Below, in pieces: positions 16,466 through 25,468 of a stretch of DNA of 64,000 nt. The translations under genes and the position numbers were made by a program. Origin of the DNA: Nocardia seriolae NBRC 15557 (GTDB lineage: Bacteria; Actinomycetota; Actinomycetes; Mycobacteriales; Mycobacteriaceae); contig NZ_BJWY01000019.1 in assembly GCF_007990715.1 (NCBI RefSeq), positions 19,161-83,160 of the forward strand, in the 5' to 3' direction. The notes beneath the pieces are model-generated. The model did no database searches and was not told where the DNA came from. It saw nothing but the letters and a program-made list of their open reading frames with translations. How positions within the stretch are numbered: position 1 is the stretch's first letter; each line of letters starts with the position of its first letter.

Positions 16466-18107
16466 GTGAATAAGCTGTCTTTCGTGACGCGTGTTCACTC
16501 CGAAAGTCCCGCGCCCGCGGTGGTGTCGCCGTGGGCGCCGCTGGCGAACACGGTGTTCCGGGCGCTGTGGATCGCGCAACTGGTGTCGAACCTGGGCACC
16601 TGGATGCAGACCGTGGGTGCGCAGTGGATTCTGGTCGAGCAGCCCAATGCGGCGACGCTGGTGTCGCTGGTGCAGACCGCGACCACGCTGCCGGTGATGC
16701 TGCTGTCGATCCCCTCGGGTGTGCTGGCCGATCTGGTCGACCGCCGTCGGCTGCTCATCGGGGCGCAGACCGCCATGGCGATCCTCGCGGGTGTGCTGGC
16801 CGTGCTCACCGCGACCGGGCACACCACGCCGGTCGTGCTGTTGCTGGTGCTGTTCCTGCTCGGCTGCGGGCAGGCGCTGACCGGACCGGCCTGGCAGGCC
16901 GTTCAACCGGATCTGGTGCCGCGCAACCAGATTCCGGCGGCGGCCGCCTTGAGCAGCATGGGCATGAACATCGGGCGCGCGGTCGGACCGGCCCTGGCGG
17001 GCGCGCTGGTGGCCGCGACCGGGCCGAGTGTGGTGTTCGCGCTCAACGCCGTCTCCTTCGCGGGCATTCTGGTCGTGCTGATCCGCTGGCGGCGACCCGA
17101 GGACGACCGCGACCTGCCCACCGAACGCCCCATCGCCGCCCTGCAAGCCGGAGTGCGTTTCATCCACGCCGCGCCCTCGGTGCGCCGAGTCCTGTTGCGC
17201 TGCCTGCTGGTTCGTCGCACCCGGCAGCGCGCTGTGGGCGCTGCTGGCCGTGGTCGCCCATGCGCGCCTGGGTCTTTCGTCCTCCGGCTACGGAATACTG
17301 CTGGGCGCGTTGGGTATCGGCGCGGTCCTGGGCGCGACCCAGGTGGCGCGCCTGCGCCGCTGGCTGCAACCCACCCGGCTGCTGGCGGTCTCGGCGCTGG
17401 CCTTCGGCGTGGCCACCCTGGGCGCGGCGGTGCTCACCGACCTGGCGCCGATGCTGCTGCTCCTGGTGATCGGCGGCGTCGGCTGGATGAGCGCCATGTC
17501 GACCATGAACTCGACCATGCAACTGCTGCTGCCCGGCTGGGTCCGCGCCCGCGGCCTGTCGGTCTACCAGCTGGTCTTCATGGGCGGCCAGGCCGTCGGC
17601 TCGCTGGTGTGGGGCCTGATCGCCGCAGCCGTCGGCACCGAGCAGACCCTGCTGCTCGCCGCCGCCCTGCTCGCCGCGTGCGCACTGAGCACCCTGTGGT
17701 GGCCGGTGCGCGTCGCCTCGGTCGACACCACCCCGTCCGCGCACTGGCCCGAACCGTCCCTGGTCTTCGAACCCGCCCCCGCCGACGGCCCGGTCATGGT
17801 CCTGAGCACCTACCGCGTCCCACCCGAGAACGCCGACGAATTCATCGACGCCATGGCCCGCGTCGGCCGCTCCCGCCAGCGCACCGGCGCGATGGAATGG
17901 CGCCTGTTCCGCGACGTCGGCCACGAGGACCGCTACATCGAAGCCTTCGTGGTCCGCTCCTGGGAAGAGCACATGCACCAACACCAGGTCCGCCTCACCG
18001 CCCTGGACCGCCGCGCCGAGGAACGCGTCGAAGAATTCACCCTCGGCGAAGGCCGCACCATGCACCTCATCGCCGTCGGCCCCACCCGGGGCAACCACCA
18101 TCCCTGA
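16466..18107 (+). pseudogene. MFS_3-type exporter with C-terminal dimeric alpha-beta barrel, frameshifted
   Basis: Translation from the GTG at 16466 (or 16484) gives a typical EntS/MFS_3 transporter start: FRALWIAQLVSNLGTWMQTV, then GVLADLVDRRRLL. At about 17206-17212 an extra G shifts the frame. The protein then resumes as FVAPGSALWALLAVVAHAR and runs to the TGA at 18107. Twelve membrane helices would be completed across both frames. The last 100 residues form the Dabb/ABM-like tail usual in this family (YRVPPENADEFIDAMARVG). The only lesion is one base, so this is either a recent mutation or a sequence error. Confidence 0.8.
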
Positions 18108-18341
18108 CCACCCTGGCGCGCATCCCGTCACGCCGAGTGGCACGAATCAGCGCCGTAATTCGAGGCGGATTCTGTGGGATCGGTGTGAGGGCGGTAATGG
18201 ACTGGACAGGAATGGTCGGTTCGGGCGTGGGGGTGGTGCCTTCGGGCCGGTGTTGTCCGTAGCGTCGGGGACCGCGCGGTGTGCCTCCTGCGGGATTGCC
18301 GGATTGCGCGACAGGTCATCTCGGACTTGGAGGGGAGCCAG

Positions 18342-20690
18342 GTGCTGTTCAGCAGGTTGGGCGATGTCGTCCATCGATTCCGATTCGCCGTCATCGCGGT
18401 CGTCGCGGGTGCGCTGCTCGCGCTCGGCGGCTACGGGCTCGGGCTCGAGAAAGAGCTCAGCTCAGGTGGATTGGATGATCCGTCCTCGGAATCGGCGCGG
18501 GCCGCGCGGCTGGTGGACGCGACCTACGGGCGTGACCATATCGCCGATGTGGTGGTGCTCTATACCGCGCCTGAAGGGGGCAGCATCGACGATCCGGCCT
18601 TCGGCCGCAAGATCGTCGCGAACCTCGACAGCCTGCCGAGGGATCATCCAGACCAGATCAGCAAGATCAACGGCGCCTACTGGAAGACCGAAACCGGTGA
18701 GTACACGCCCAAACTCGCGGGCACCGCCGACAAGCGGCACGCGGTCGCTTCGGTCGCCATCCGGGGCGAGGACGACACCGTGACCATGCAGCATTTCCGG
18801 GAAGTGAAGCAGGCCTTCTACATTCCCGGCGTCGAGGTGCAGGTCGCGGGCCTGCAACCGGTCGCGGGCGCCCTGTTCGACACCATGGCCCAGGACCAGC
18901 GCCGGATGGAGGTGGTGGCCCTGCCCGTGGTCGCGGTGCTGCTGTTCCTCATCTTCGGGGGCCTTGTCGCGGCCGCGCTGCTCTTGATCGTCGGTGGGCT
19001 CACCATTGTCGGAGCCACCGGGATCGTCATGGTGATCACCAGGTTCACCGAGGTGAACTCCTTCGTCAGCGCGGTCGTTTCGATGATCGGTTTCGGGTTG
19101 GCGATCGATTACGGGCTGTTCATCGTCAGCCGTTTCCGGGAGGAACTCGCCGCGGGTTACGACACCCGTGCGGCGGTGCGTCGCACGGTGACGACGGCCG
19201 GGCGCACGGTGACTTCGTCGGCCACCATGATCATCGCGGCCAGTTCGGGCATGCTCCTGTTCCCGCAGGGGTTCCTCGAGTCCGTGGCCTACGGCACCAT
19301 GGCGGCGGTGCTGCTCGCGGCCGCCACCGCGGTCACCCTGCTGCCGGCCATGCTGGCGGTACTGGGCCCGCGAGTGGACAAATTCGGGTGGAAGCGGCTG
19401 CGCGGGAACAAGACCGCGGCCGAGGACGGCTTCTGGGGCCGGCTCACCGCACGGGTGATGAGGCATCCGATCAAAGCCCTGGTGCCGCTGACCATCGTGC
19501 TGTTGCTGCTGATCATCCCGGTCCGGAACCTGGCCTTCGGCGGGCTCAACGAGACCTACCTGCCGCCGACCGACGCGACCCGGATGGCGCAAGCCGACTT
19601 CGACCGGCTGTTCCCCCTGCGCAAGGCCGACCCGATCCAACTGGTGATCGTCACCGACAATCCGCGCACCGTCGGCCCGATCATCAACCAGGCCAACAAC
19701 GCTCCCGGGCTCGCCGCGCGCGCCGCATTCAAGATCGAGCGCACACCACCGAACGGGTCCGACGTCTGGGCCAGCACCGCGGCACTCGCCGACGGCGACA
19801 ACGCCGGACCCACGATCGACTACCGGCGCGCGATGCGGATACCGAGCGACGCCACCGTTCTGGTCGGCGGTCAACCCGCCATCCAGTACGACAGCATCGC
19901 CTCACTGCTGGACCGCATGCCGCTGATGATCCTGGCCGTCCTGTTCGTGACGATGGTGCTGATGTTCCTCACCTTCGGTTCGGTGGTGCTGCCGATCAAG
20001 GCCGCGCTCATGAGCGCCCTGGGACTCGGCTCCACCCTGGGCATCCTGACCTGGATCTTCATCGACGGACACGGCGCCTCGCTGCTCGGTTTCACCCCGC
20101 AGCCGATCACCTCACCGGTGCTCGTGCTGATCATCGCGATCATCTACGGCCTGTCCATCGACTACGAGGTCTTCCTGCTCTCACGCATGGTCGAAGCCCG
20201 CACCCGCGGCGCGAGCACCACCGAAGCGGTCCGCATCGGCACCGCCCAGACCGGCCGCATCATCACCGCCGCCGCGCTCATACTGCTCGTCGTGACCGGC
20301 GCTTTCGCCTTCTCCGACCTGGTGATGATGCAGTACATCGCCTTCGGCATGGTCTCGGCACTGTTCATCGACGCCACGGTGCTGCGCATGCTGCTGGTGC
20401 CGGCCACCATGAAAATGCTCGGCGACGACTGCTGGTGGGCGCCGGTCTGGATGAAACGGATCCAACAGCGCATCGTGCTCGGCGAACCGGTCCTCGACGA
20501 CGAACTGCCCGGTGGTGGCGAGCTGGTGGACCTGGTCGAAACCACCCCGATCACCGACCCCGTCACCGAGCAGATCGCGCTCCTACCCGACGGCACCCCG
20601 GCCACCGGCCCACGGTCTGCCCTGCGAGTCCGCCCGCGCCGGATCGAGAGCGAGGCGCCGACGGTGCGTCTCGACCGCCACCGGCACTGA
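18342..20690 (+). CDS. MMPL-family RND transporter
   Basis: The GTG at 18342 follows GGAGGGG by 6 bases and gives 782 residues. An upstream in-frame ATG at 18279 has no ribosome site. Two halves each carry a first helix, a periplasmic domain and a five-helix bundle. The signature GFGLAIDYGLFIVSRFREE occurs in the first and YGLSIDYEVFLLSRM in the second; the Asp-Tyr pairs are the proton relay of MmpL proteins. Such pumps export lipids, siderophores or drugs using the proton gradient. No MmpS partner is adjacent and the substrate is unknown. The cytoplasmic tail is short, unlike MmpL3. Confidence 0.9.
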   Translation: MLFSRLGDVVHRFRFAVIAVVAGALLALGGYGLGLEKELSSGGLDDPSSESARAARLVDATYGRDHIADVVVLYTAPEGGSIDDPAFGRKIVANLDSLPRDHPDQISKINGAYWKTETGEYTPKLAGTADKRHAVASVAIRGEDDTVTMQHFREVKQAFYIPGVEVQVAGLQPVAGALFDTMAQDQRRMEVVALPVVAVLLFLIFGGLVAAALLLIVGGLTIVGATGIVMVITRFTEVNSFVSAVVSMIGFGLAIDYGLFIVSRFREELAAGYDTRAAVRRTVTTAGRTVTSSATMIIAASSGMLLFPQGFLESVAYGTMAAVLLAAATAVTLLPAMLAVLGPRVDKFGWKRLRGNKTAAEDGFWGRLTARVMRHPIKALVPLTIVLLLLIIPVRNLAFGGLNETYLPPTDATRMAQADFDRLFPLRKADPIQLVIVTDNPRTVGPIINQANNAPGLAARAAFKIERTPPNGSDVWASTAALADGDNAGPTIDYRRAMRIPSDATVLVGGQPAIQYDSIASLLDRMPLMILAVLFVTMVLMFLTFGSVVLPIKAALMSALGLGSTLGILTWIFIDGHGASLLGFTPQPITSPVLVLIIAIIYGLSIDYEVFLLSRMVEARTRGASTTEAVRIGTAQTGRIITAAALILLVVTGAFAFSDLVMMQYIAFGMVSALFIDATVLRMLLVPATMKMLGDDCWWAPVWMKRIQQRIVLGEPVLDDELPGGGELVDLVETTPITDPVTEQIALLPDGTPATGPRSALRVRPRRIESEAPTVRLDRHRH

Positions 20691-20744
20691 CTCGCTCCCG
20701 CCGCCGACCACCGCGTGCTTCGCGGATCGGCCGGGCCCGAAACA

Positions 20745-21209
20745 CTACTTCTCGCAGGCGATCCCGTCACCGTTACGATCCAGCCCCGGCCGGTAACCCG
20801 GGTCGCCGCGGTGCAACGGCGCGAACCCCGCCCGTTTGGCCTCCGCGCAACTGCCGTAGTACACCGACGGTGCCTTGGTGGTCGTGGGAGCCGCCTGCGG
20901 CTCGGGCGCGGCCGGCTGTACCGAAGGCGGTGGCTGCAGGGCGGGCGACGGAATCGTCGGGGGAGCGATCGTCGTGGGGAGCTCGGCGGTCGTCGGGGCC
21001 GGAGTCTCCGGCGGCGTCGACTGCGTAGCGGACGAGGCCGCGGTGCTCGAAGCCGGCGCTTTACTCGACGACACCGCGACGCTTGTCGCCGATGTCGGCG
21101 CAGGACCGCCGCTGCCGCTCGAACCGCAGGCCGAGGTCAGCAACGTACAGGCGACAGCAACGAACAGGCCCCGCCCCAGTGCGTGCGAATTGTGTGCAAC
21201 GGTGCGCAA
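20745..21209 (-). CDS. Excalibur calcium-binding domain lipoprotein
   Basis: The start is a TTG at 21209 with GGGGGA about 8 bases upstream; no ATG/GTG is in frame nearby. The 154-residue product has a lipoprotein signal with lipobox LTSAC (Cys about 28). A Ser/Thr/Pro/Ala linker of about 75 residues follows. The C-terminal Excalibur domain reads YYGSCAEAKRAG and then DRNGDGIACE, the DxNxDGxxCE calcium loop. These domains occur on cell-wall-associated and nuclease proteins. The long flexible linker suggests presentation through the envelope. Confidence 0.82.
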   Translation of the reverse strand: MRTVAHNSHALGRGLFVAVACTLLTSACGSSGSGGPAPTSATSVAVSSSKAPASSTAASSATQSTPPETPAPTTAELPTTIAPPTIPSPALQPPPSVQPAAPEPQAAPTTTKAPSVYYGSCAEAKRAGFAPLHRGDPGYRPGLDRNGDGIACEK

Positions 21210-21500
21210 TTGAGCATTCCCCCAGGAGAATCGGATGGTGCGTGCGGCCGCCGAGTTCGCATCGACGTGCCCGCACGCTCGATACCCTGCACCCGATAGG
21301 CGGGTCGGCACCCGTCCGAGCGAACAGTTGGCACGATCGGTCACAGCGCTCCAGACTGATTCGCCGCCCGCGTGCCATTCGATCCCGCCTCGGCATCGAG
21401 GCGACGTGAGTGTCCCAGCGTTGTCCTGGCCCGAAATCGATTTCCACACAGTCGAGTCGGCGTATACACGGCGTACCACGGTCGATCGAAGGACCCCCGG

Positions 21501-21983
21501 ATGTCGATGCCCTATCCCCAATTCCCTGCCCCGCCCGTCCCATCCGTTCGTCGACGTCCCAGCCCGGTTCGGATGATCTTCCTGATCCCGCTGCTGCTCG
21601 GCTTCGCATGGTTGATCGCCTACTACTTCTACGCGGGCAACTTCGTATTCATGTATCGCCTCGGTGCCTGGCACTTCCTGATCGGTCTGTCGCTGATCCT
21701 CATCGGCGTGATCGGCGCCATCGGAGCCCGGGCCGTGGTGAAGGCGCCGGTCGCCTTCGTCGGCCCCTACAACCCACAGACGAGCTCGCTGTCGATCGTC
21801 GCGCTCGTGCTCGGCTTCGTCTTCCCCTTCGCCGCCATCCCGATCGGCCACATCGCGCGAGCCCAGATCCGCGCCACCGGCGAGCAAGGCGACGGTCTCG
21901 CGCTGACCGGCCTGGTACTCGGATACCTATGGCTGACATTCCTGATCGCGGCGGTCGTCGCGGTCGTCGCCACCGTCCACTAG
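21501..21983 (+). CDS. DUF4190 membrane protein
   Basis: The ATG at 21501 follows AAGGA by 7 bases and gives 160 residues. After a Pro-rich N-terminus (PQFPAPPVPSV) there are four hydrophobic helices, at about residues 25-45, 58-77, 95-120 and 137-158. The segment LSIVALVLGFVFPFAAIPIG followed by HIARAQIRATGEQGDGLALTG matches the DUF4190 signature. The function is unknown; many relatives sit beside secreted or septal proteins. It is followed 102 bases later by secG. Confidence 0.82.
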   Translation: MSMPYPQFPAPPVPSVRRRPSPVRMIFLIPLLLGFAWLIAYYFYAGNFVFMYRLGAWHFLIGLSLILIGVIGAIGARAVVKAPVAFVGPYNPQTSSLSIVALVLGFVFPFAAIPIGHIARAQIRATGEQGDGLALTGLVLGYLWLTFLIAAVVAVVATVH

Positions 21984-22072
21984 CCGAGGCGCCCGGTCAC
22001 CGCCGAGTTCGGCTGTCGGCGAATCTGCCCTGCGCCACCAGGGCTGATTCGCTGTGGGCGCTGGTCACCGCA

Positions 22073-22078
22073 TACACT
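22073..22078 (+). promoter_or_regulatory. Putative -10 of a near-leaderless secG transcript
   Basis: TACACT at 22073-22078 places initiation close to the ATG at 22086. No Shine-Dalgarno sequence is present in the intervening CACGCT stretch. A leaderless transcript is therefore likely, as is common in actinobacteria. Confidence 0.4.
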
Positions 22079-22085
22079 GCACGCT

Positions 22086-22319
22086 ATGCGGATGTTCCTG
22101 GATATCCTCCTCGTTATCACCAGCGTGCTGCTGGTGCTGCTGGTGCTGCTGCACCGCGCCAAGGGCGGAGGTCTGTCCAGCCTCTTCGGTGGTGGCGTGC
22201 AGTCGAGCCTGTCGGGTTCGACGGTGGTGGAGAAGAACCTCGACCGGATCACCATCTTCCTCGGCTTGATCTGGTTGATCTCGATTCTCGGGATCGGCCT
22301 CGAGATCAAGTTCGCTTAA
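22086..22319 (+). CDS. secG: Preprotein translocase subunit SecG
   Basis: The 77-residue protein has two membrane helices (residues about 2-22 and 56-74). Between them lies the SecG hallmark LHRAKGGGLSSLFGGG, then SSLSGSTVVEKNLDR. SecG joins SecY and SecE in the plasma membrane and assists SecA-driven translocation. Length and motif order are those of actinobacterial SecG. In many relatives it follows gap-pgk-tpiA; here those genes are absent and an unrelated DUF4190 gene is upstream. Confidence 0.95.
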   Translation: MRMFLDILLVITSVLLVLLVLLHRAKGGGLSSLFGGGVQSSLSGSTVVEKNLDRITIFLGLIWLISILGIGLEIKFA

Positions 22320-22337
22320 ACGTCCCACAGTTCCTGA

Positions 22338-22373
22338 AATCGCCCGGGTACCGGTACAGGTGCCCGGGCGATT
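22338..22373. terminator. Terminator after secG
   Basis: AATCGCCCGGG (22338-22348) and CCCGGGCGATT (22363-22373) are perfect 11-base arms around a 14-base loop. The hairpin lies 19 bases past the secG stop and 9 before the end of the convergent antitoxin-like gene, so it may serve both strands. Confidence 0.7.
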
Positions 22374-22381
22374 CGTCGTGG

Positions 22382-22723
22382 TCAGGCCGGGTTGCGGTGC
22401 AGGGGTGAGAGATTGGCCAGGGCGGCGGTCAGCGCGCGGCGGGCGTCGGCGCGGCTGATGGGGGTGTCGTCGTCGAGGGCGGCCAGCTCGATGGTGAGGA
22501 AGTCGCGGATCAGATCTGACATGGACACCCCGCGATGGTCGGCCTCGGCGCGGATGCGCTGGTCCATGGCGTAGGGGAGGCGCACCGTGCGCAGCACCGT
22601 GACCGGGGTGTCGGGGCCGGGCAGTTCGGGTTCGGGGGTGTCCTCGTCGAAGGTCAGATCGGCGAGGAAGTCGCGGGCCTCCTCGGCCGTGTGGGGGTAG
22701 CCCCGGTCGGGGTAGTCACTCAT
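22382..22723 (-). CDS. Ribbon-helix-helix antitoxin-like protein
   Basis: The 113-residue protein has an acidic N-terminal half (DYPDRGYPHTAEEARDFLADL, then FDEDTPEPELPG). A ribbon-helix-helix segment follows: VLRTVRLPYAMDQRIRAEAD, then RGVSMSDLIRDFLTIEL. This is the CopG/Arc-type DNA-binding fold usual in antitoxins, although here the fold is central and the acidic part is N-terminal. Its start overlaps the end of the upstream small gene by 8 bases, the coupling typical of type II toxin-antitoxin pairs in the toxin-first order. Confidence 0.7.
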   Translation of the reverse strand: MSDYPDRGYPHTAEEARDFLADLTFDEDTPEPELPGPDTPVTVLRTVRLPYAMDQRIRAEADHRGVSMSDLIRDFLTIELAALDDDTPISRADARRALTAALANLSPLHRNPA

Positions 22724-23003
22724 GGTCCGCCTCCCATTGTTCGAACTGGGCGAGGAGCCGGCCGGTCACCGGTGTGACACCGACGACCTGCTGATCCCAC
22801 TGCGACAGTGGCCGAACCACCACCGCCAGCGGCTGCCCGGCGCCGGAGCGGCCGATGACCATCAGGACGGGCAGTCCGCCCGTTCCGCGCACCGGTCGCG
22901 GCCAGCGTCGGCCGGGACCGGTCAGGACTCGCATGATGTCCTCGGGCGCGATGCCGAGCCGTGCCGCGACGTCCAGGGCCCACTCGGGAATCTCATATCC
23001 CAC
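22716..23003 (-). CDS. Small toxin-like protein (BrnT/DUF4258-like, uncertain)
   Basis: From a GTG at 23003 the product is 95 residues. The N-terminal half, WALDVAARLGIAPEDIMRVL, resembles the helix of BrnT and DUF4258 proteins that precedes the sheet. The C-terminal half, PVLMVIGRSGAGQPLAVVVR, looks like their central strands with the IGRS motif. The usual basic catalytic residues are not all obvious, so identity is tentative. Gene order (small protein first, ribbon-helix-helix protein second, 8-base overlap) matches brnTA. The GTG coincides with the expected transcription start, implying a leaderless message. Longer starts upstream would cross the operator. Confidence 0.45.
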   Translation of the reverse strand: MGYEIPEWALDVAARLGIAPEDIMRVLTGPGRRWPRPVRGTGGLPVLMVIGRSGAGQPLAVVVRPLSQWDQQVVGVTPVTGRLLAQFEQWEADHE

Positions 23004-23009
23004 GGCCGC

Positions 23010-23023
23010 ATAATACGATCGTA
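23010..23023 (-). promoter_or_regulatory. Promoter and palindromic operator of the toxin-antitoxin-like pair
   Basis: On the minus strand TATTAT (23015-23010) is a -10 box placed 7 bases from the GTG at 23003. It overlaps the perfect palindrome TACGATCGTA (23014-23023). A ribbon-helix-helix protein binding there would shut off its own operon. Confidence 0.5.
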
Positions 23024-23152
23024 AAACAGCTGGTCGCCACCTGTCGACCAGGCTTGTCCGGGACCGGCGGCCAAGTCGGCGAAATGTGTGGATTCGATGA
23101 AGGTCCGCGGGACCGGCGTGCGTGTCCGGCAAACGGTCTGCATCATGAACGA

Positions 23153-23818
23153 ATGGACCCGGTGAAGACGGTCGCGCCGAGCCTTGCTGGGGTGCTGGAC
23201 CGGAATCTGTTCTGGATGGTGTGGAACACCGTATTGGCTTGGATCCCGGTCGCTTTGGCGCTGCTGGCGTTCCGGGGTGGGCGCGAGGACGAACGGCGAC
23301 TACCGATTTCGCCGGTGTGGTGGGGCGGGGTCGCGCTGCTGGTGTTGTTCCTGCCCAACGCGCCGTACGTGGTGACCGACCTGGTGCATCTGCGCGACGA
23401 TATCCGCGCGGCCGGCAACGGGCCGGTGGTCACGACGATCCTGCCGGTGTACGCGGTGTTCATCGCCTCGGGATTCGTCGCCTACTACCTGGTGCTGGCC
23501 GAGCTGGGACGCTTCCTGGAGGGGCGCGGGCTGGGCGCGTGGCGCACCCCGGTCACCCTCACCGTCCACCTGCTGTGTGCGGTAGGGGTTTTCCTGGGCC
23601 GCTGGGTGCGGTTGAACAGCTGGGAGCCGGTGGTGCAACCGCGCGGCACCCTCGACCGGATGCTGCTGGCGCTGAGCTGGAACTGGGCGCCGGTCTTGAT
23701 CGCGGCGGTGTTCGTGGCAACCGGGCTGGGGCACTTCGTGACCCGCGCGGTCGTCGAGACGGGGATGGTGAGCCTGCACAGGGCCGCCCGGCTGCTCCGA
23801 ACCCGGAAGTTCGCCTAG
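23153..23818 (+). CDS. DUF1361 membrane protein
   Basis: The ATG at 23153 gives 221 residues with about six membrane helices (for example residues 18-38, 51-72, 93-115, 130-150 and 175-197). The family motif LLVLFLPNAPYVVTDLVHLR is clear, followed by LNSWEPVVQP. DUF1361 proteins are uncharacterised integral membrane proteins. The gene is divergent from the toxin-like gene and convergent with the acyl-CoA synthetase gene, so it is probably transcribed alone. Confidence 0.85.
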   Translation: MDPVKTVAPSLAGVLDRNLFWMVWNTVLAWIPVALALLAFRGGREDERRLPISPVWWGGVALLVLFLPNAPYVVTDLVHLRDDIRAAGNGPVVTTILPVYAVFIASGFVAYYLVLAELGRFLEGRGLGAWRTPVTLTVHLLCAVGVFLGRWVRLNSWEPVVQPRGTLDRMLLALSWNWAPVLIAAVFVATGLGHFVTRAVVETGMVSLHRAARLLRTRKFA

Positions 23819-23836
23819 CCGAGCGCCCCCGGTCGA

Positions 23837-25444
23837 TCAGGCCAGGCCCAGCCGTTCCGCGGCGAGCACGCGGATGGCCTTCTTGTCCGGCTTGCCGAGG
23901 CCGGTCAGCGGCAACTCCTCGATCACCACGACATGCTTGGGCACCTGCACCGAACCCTTGCGCTGCTTGACCGCCGCCTGGATCTCGGCGGTGACCGTCG
24001 CCACGGCGGCCGGATCGGCGGCGGTGTCGGCGTCGAGGACCAGCACCGCGGTCACCGCCTCACCCCAATGCGCGTCCGGCACCCCGACGACCGCGACGGT
24101 GAGCACCTTCGGGTGTTCGGAGACAACGTCTTCCACCTCGCGCGGGAACACGTTGAACCCGCCGGTGACCACCATGTCCTTGGACCGCCCGACGATGAAC
24201 AGGAACCCGTCCTCGTCCTGCCGGGCCAGGTCACCGGTGCGCAGCCACCCGTTCTTGAAGGTGTCGGCGGTGACCTCGGGCAGATTCAGGTACCCCGCGG
24301 CCAGCAGCGGCCCCGACACACAGATCTCGCCGACCTCGCCCTGGGCGACCTGCCGGTCGTCGGGGTCGAGCAGCGCCACCCGCACCGCCACCGAGGGCCG
24401 CCCGCACGAGGTCAGCCGGTCCTTGTCGTGCTCGTCCTTGCCCAGATAGCTGATCGCCATCGGCGCCTCGGACTGCCCGAAGTACTGGGCGAAGATCGGC
24501 CCGAACCGATCGATGGCCTCCTGCAACCGATTCGGGTCGATCGCGGCCGCCCCGTAGTAGACGGTCTCGAGCGAGGACAGGTCGCGGGTGTGCGAATCGG
24601 GGTGGTCCAGCAGCGCGTACAGCATCGAGGGCACCAGCATGGTCGCCGAGATCTTGTGCTCCTCGATTGCGCGCAGCACCTCGCCCGCGTCGAAGCGCGG
24701 CAGCACCACGCATTGCCCGCCCAGCAGTACGACCGGCAGGAAGAACGCCGCGCCCGCATGCGAAAGCGGCGTGCAGATCAGGAATTTCGGGCGCTTGGGC
24801 CATTCCCATTCCGAGAGCTGGATCTGGGTCATGGTGTTCATGGTCGCCGCCGTGCCGACCACGCCCTTGGGCTTGCCGGTGGTGCCGCCGGTGTAGCTGA
24901 TCGAGATGACATCGGTGGGCAGCAGCTCGACGGCCTGCACGTCGTGTGGCGCGTACTTGTCGGCGGCCGCGAGCAGATCCGCCCCGACGTCGGCCAGCGC
25001 CTCGGGCACCGGGCCCAGCACCAGGATCTTGGTCAGCGTCGGCACCATGTCGACCAGCTCGCGGGCGCGCGCCACGAACGCGGGCACCGGATCCAGGATG
25101 AGTGTCGAGATGCCCGCGTCGGCAAGCACATACGCGTGATCGTCCAGACCGCCGATGGGGTGCAGGGCGGTGCGCCGCGAACCCACGATCTGGCCCGCGC
25201 CGATGGTGAACAGCACCTCGGGCCGGTTCAGCGCCAGCACCCCGACCGGGGTGCCGGTGGTGACGCCGTGCTCGGCGAAGGCGTCGATGTAGCGGCTCAT
25301 GCCGTCCAATACCTCACCGCCGGTGAGGATGTGGTCGCCCAGCGTCAGCACCGGCCGGTTGCGGTGCCGTTTGAGCCCGGCCACCAGGGCGTGGCCGTTG
25401 TGCACGGGCAGCCGCAGCAGAGTGTCGGGATCGAGTGTGGTCAT
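23837..25444 (-). CDS. Long-chain acyl-CoA synthetase / AMP-binding ligase (FadD8-like)
   Basis: The 535-residue enzyme has the adenylate-forming signatures. The P-loop is SYTGGTTGKPKGVV (about 190-203), then YYGAAAIDP, YFGQSEAPM (A5 region), GWLRTGDLARQDEDGF (A8) and the hinge GRSKDMVVTGGFNVFPREVE. The catalytic lysine lies in LTGLGKPDKKAI (A10). It activates a carboxylic acid as acyl-AMP and then as a CoA thioester. Overall wording resembles mycobacterial FadD8. The next genes upstream encode a thiolase and a short-chain dehydrogenase on the same strand, a lipid- or steroid-side-chain-type cluster. Confidence 0.88.
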   Translation of the reverse strand: MTTLDPDTLLRLPVHNGHALVAGLKRHRNRPVLTLGDHILTGGEVLDGMSRYIDAFAEHGVTTGTPVGVLALNRPEVLFTIGAGQIVGSRRTALHPIGGLDDHAYVLADAGISTLILDPVPAFVARARELVDMVPTLTKILVLGPVPEALADVGADLLAAADKYAPHDVQAVELLPTDVISISYTGGTTGKPKGVVGTAATMNTMTQIQLSEWEWPKRPKFLICTPLSHAGAAFFLPVVLLGGQCVVLPRFDAGEVLRAIEEHKISATMLVPSMLYALLDHPDSHTRDLSSLETVYYGAAAIDPNRLQEAIDRFGPIFAQYFGQSEAPMAISYLGKDEHDKDRLTSCGRPSVAVRVALLDPDDRQVAQGEVGEICVSGPLLAAGYLNLPEVTADTFKNGWLRTGDLARQDEDGFLFIVGRSKDMVVTGGFNVFPREVEDVVSEHPKVLTVAVVGVPDAHWGEAVTAVLVLDADTAADPAAVATVTAEIQAAVKQRKGSVQVPKHVVVIEELPLTGLGKPDKKAIRVLAAERLGLA

Positions 25445-25468
25445 GGGATTCTCAACTCCGTCCGATTC

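Noticed and set aside
21210..21887. Upstream extension of the Excalibur lipoprotein frame
   Set aside because: It overlaps the DUF4190 gene, and a lipoprotein signal begins directly at the TTG at 21209.
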